A stretch of DNA of 15,050 bases from an uncultured Eubacteriales bacterium (GTDB lineage: Bacteria > Bacillota > Clostridia > Oscillospirales > CAG-272): NCBI GenBank assembly GCA_905205065.1, contig CAJLCI010000040.1, positions 1 to 15,050 on the forward strand. Direction: 5' to 3'. Numbering within the stretch: position 1 is the first letter of the stretch; the number at the start of each line of letters is the position of its first letter. Positions 14,302 through 15,050 of this stretch are shown here, in pieces. The notes beneath the pieces were generated by a model. That model saw only the letters and a list, made by a program, of their open reading frames with translations, ran no database searches and had not been told where the DNA came from. The translations under genes and the position numbers were made by a program.

Positions 14302-15027
14302 TTAAGCATCGTCTCCGAACAAAGAAAGAGCCTCACGCGCGGCAATTTGCTCCGCCTCACGTTTGTTTCCGGCAGTTCCCACACCAACTACATTGTTGTT
14401 AAGTCTTGCTTCCACTGTAAATATGCGCTTATGAGCCGGTCCTGATTCTTCTACCAGGACATATTCAAGCAATTCACCCTTTTCCTGCTGTACAATCTGT
14501 TGCAATATCGACTTATAATCTGCAGTATGCCCGCTTTCAAGTATGCTTTTTATCTCTCTCTTGACAAACGGAAGCAGAAAACGCTTTACATCATCAATAG
14601 AACCGTCAAGATAAATTGAAGCAAGCAACGCCTCAAATGCATCCGCCAAAATCGACGGGCGCTTCCTTCCGTTTGTAAGTTCTTCTCCGCGGCCAAGAAA
14701 AAGATAATCACCAAGCTTTATGTTCCGCGCAAATTCCGCAAGAGCCTTTTCACATATTGTTCCTGCTCTGACTTTGGAGAGCTCGCCTTCAGGCATATCC
14801 GGATACACCGAAAAAATATAATCGCTGACAATAAGCGAAAGCACCGAATCCCCCAAAAATTCAAGTCGTTCGTTGCAGCTTTCTTTATCTCCGTGCGCGC
14901 GCTTTTCATTTGAGTAAGAGGAGTGCGTAAGCGCAGTATGAAGAAGCTTCCTGTTTTTAAAGATATACCCTATTGTTTTTTCAAGTCCTGCAGTGTCCGC
15001 CGGCATATTTGTTTCCGTTCCTTTCAT
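14302..15027 (-). CDS. rnc: Ribonuclease III
   Basis: Cleaves double-stranded RNA in rRNA precursors, mRNAs and antisense duplexes. It has 241 residues, slightly longer than the usual 225-235. The catalytic domain (about 15-160) has the signature NERLEFLGD (52-60), with Glu53, Glu56 and Asp60, and later Asp129 and Glu132 in ILADAFEALLASIYLDG. These match the magnesium-binding acidic residues of the E. coli enzyme. The double-stranded-RNA-binding domain spans about 169-238 (DYKSILQQIVQQ through GNKREAEQIAAREAL). The start is uncertain: ATG 15027 has GAAAGG about 13 bases upstream, while ATG 15006 (Met8) has AAAGGA about 12 bases upstream and gives a more typical N-terminus. It is the first minus-strand gene in the window; its upstream neighbour and promoter are outside. 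The next gene (radical SAM) follows after 169 bases. Confidence 0.97.
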   Translation of the reverse strand: MKGTETNMPADTAGLEKTIGYIFKNRKLLHTALTHSSYSNEKRAHGDKESCNERLEFLGDSVLSLIVSDYIFSVYPDMPEGELSKVRAGTICEKALAEFARNIKLGDYLFLGRGEELTNGRKRPSILADAFEALLASIYLDGSIDDVKRFLLPFVKREIKSILESGHTADYKSILQQIVQQEKGELLEYVLVEESGPAHKRIFTVEARLNNNVVGVGTAGNKREAEQIAAREALSLFGDDA

Positions 15028-15050
15028 AATTTACAGCCATACCTTTCGTA

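Overview
The window looks like a core chromosomal segment of a Gram-positive anaerobe of the Bacillota, most likely class Clostridia. The evidence is the gene order, a membrane-anchored LytR-CpsA-Psr (LCP) wall enzyme of the clostridial type, AGGAG-like ribosome binding sites, frequent TTG starts and moderately AT-rich DNA. No species can be named from the sequence alone.

Layout. The first 1.1 kb reads rightward: a complete tRNA-Glu(UUC) with its own terminator, then a lone AraC-family regulator that ends in a bidirectional terminator. Everything from about 1335 to the right edge is on the minus strand. In order of transcription (right to left) it holds rnc (RNase III), a radical SAM enzyme of unassigned substrate, smc, ftsY, rdgB, nadD, yqeK, an LCP-family ligase, rsfS and leuS. 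This joins two well-known Bacillota clusters: rnc-smc-ftsY (RNA processing, chromosome condensation, membrane targeting) and nadD-yqeK-rsfS-leuS (NAD synthesis, Ap4A hydrolysis, ribosome silencing, tRNA charging).

Transcription units. Two strong sigma-A-type promoters can be read directly. One lies in the last codons of yqeK and drives the LCP gene. The other drives rsfS-leuS and sits directly behind an intrinsic terminator that closes the LCP gene. The rdgB-nadD-yqeK junctions are short. The rnc/radical-SAM, radical-SAM/smc and smc/ftsY junctions are long (146 to 282 bases) and hold inverted or tandem repeats, so they are the least explained DNA here.

Novelty. I see no defence system, mobile element, CRISPR array, biosynthetic cluster or clearly new system; the genes are housekeeping. 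The points worth a second look are small-scale: three mutually complementary segments upstream of smc; a 22-codon upstream ORF whose stop overlaps the radical SAM start codon; a His/Asn/Gly-rich cytoplasmic tail on the LCP protein; an acidic N-terminal extension with repeated short motifs on RsfS; and short tandem repeats in two intergenic gaps.
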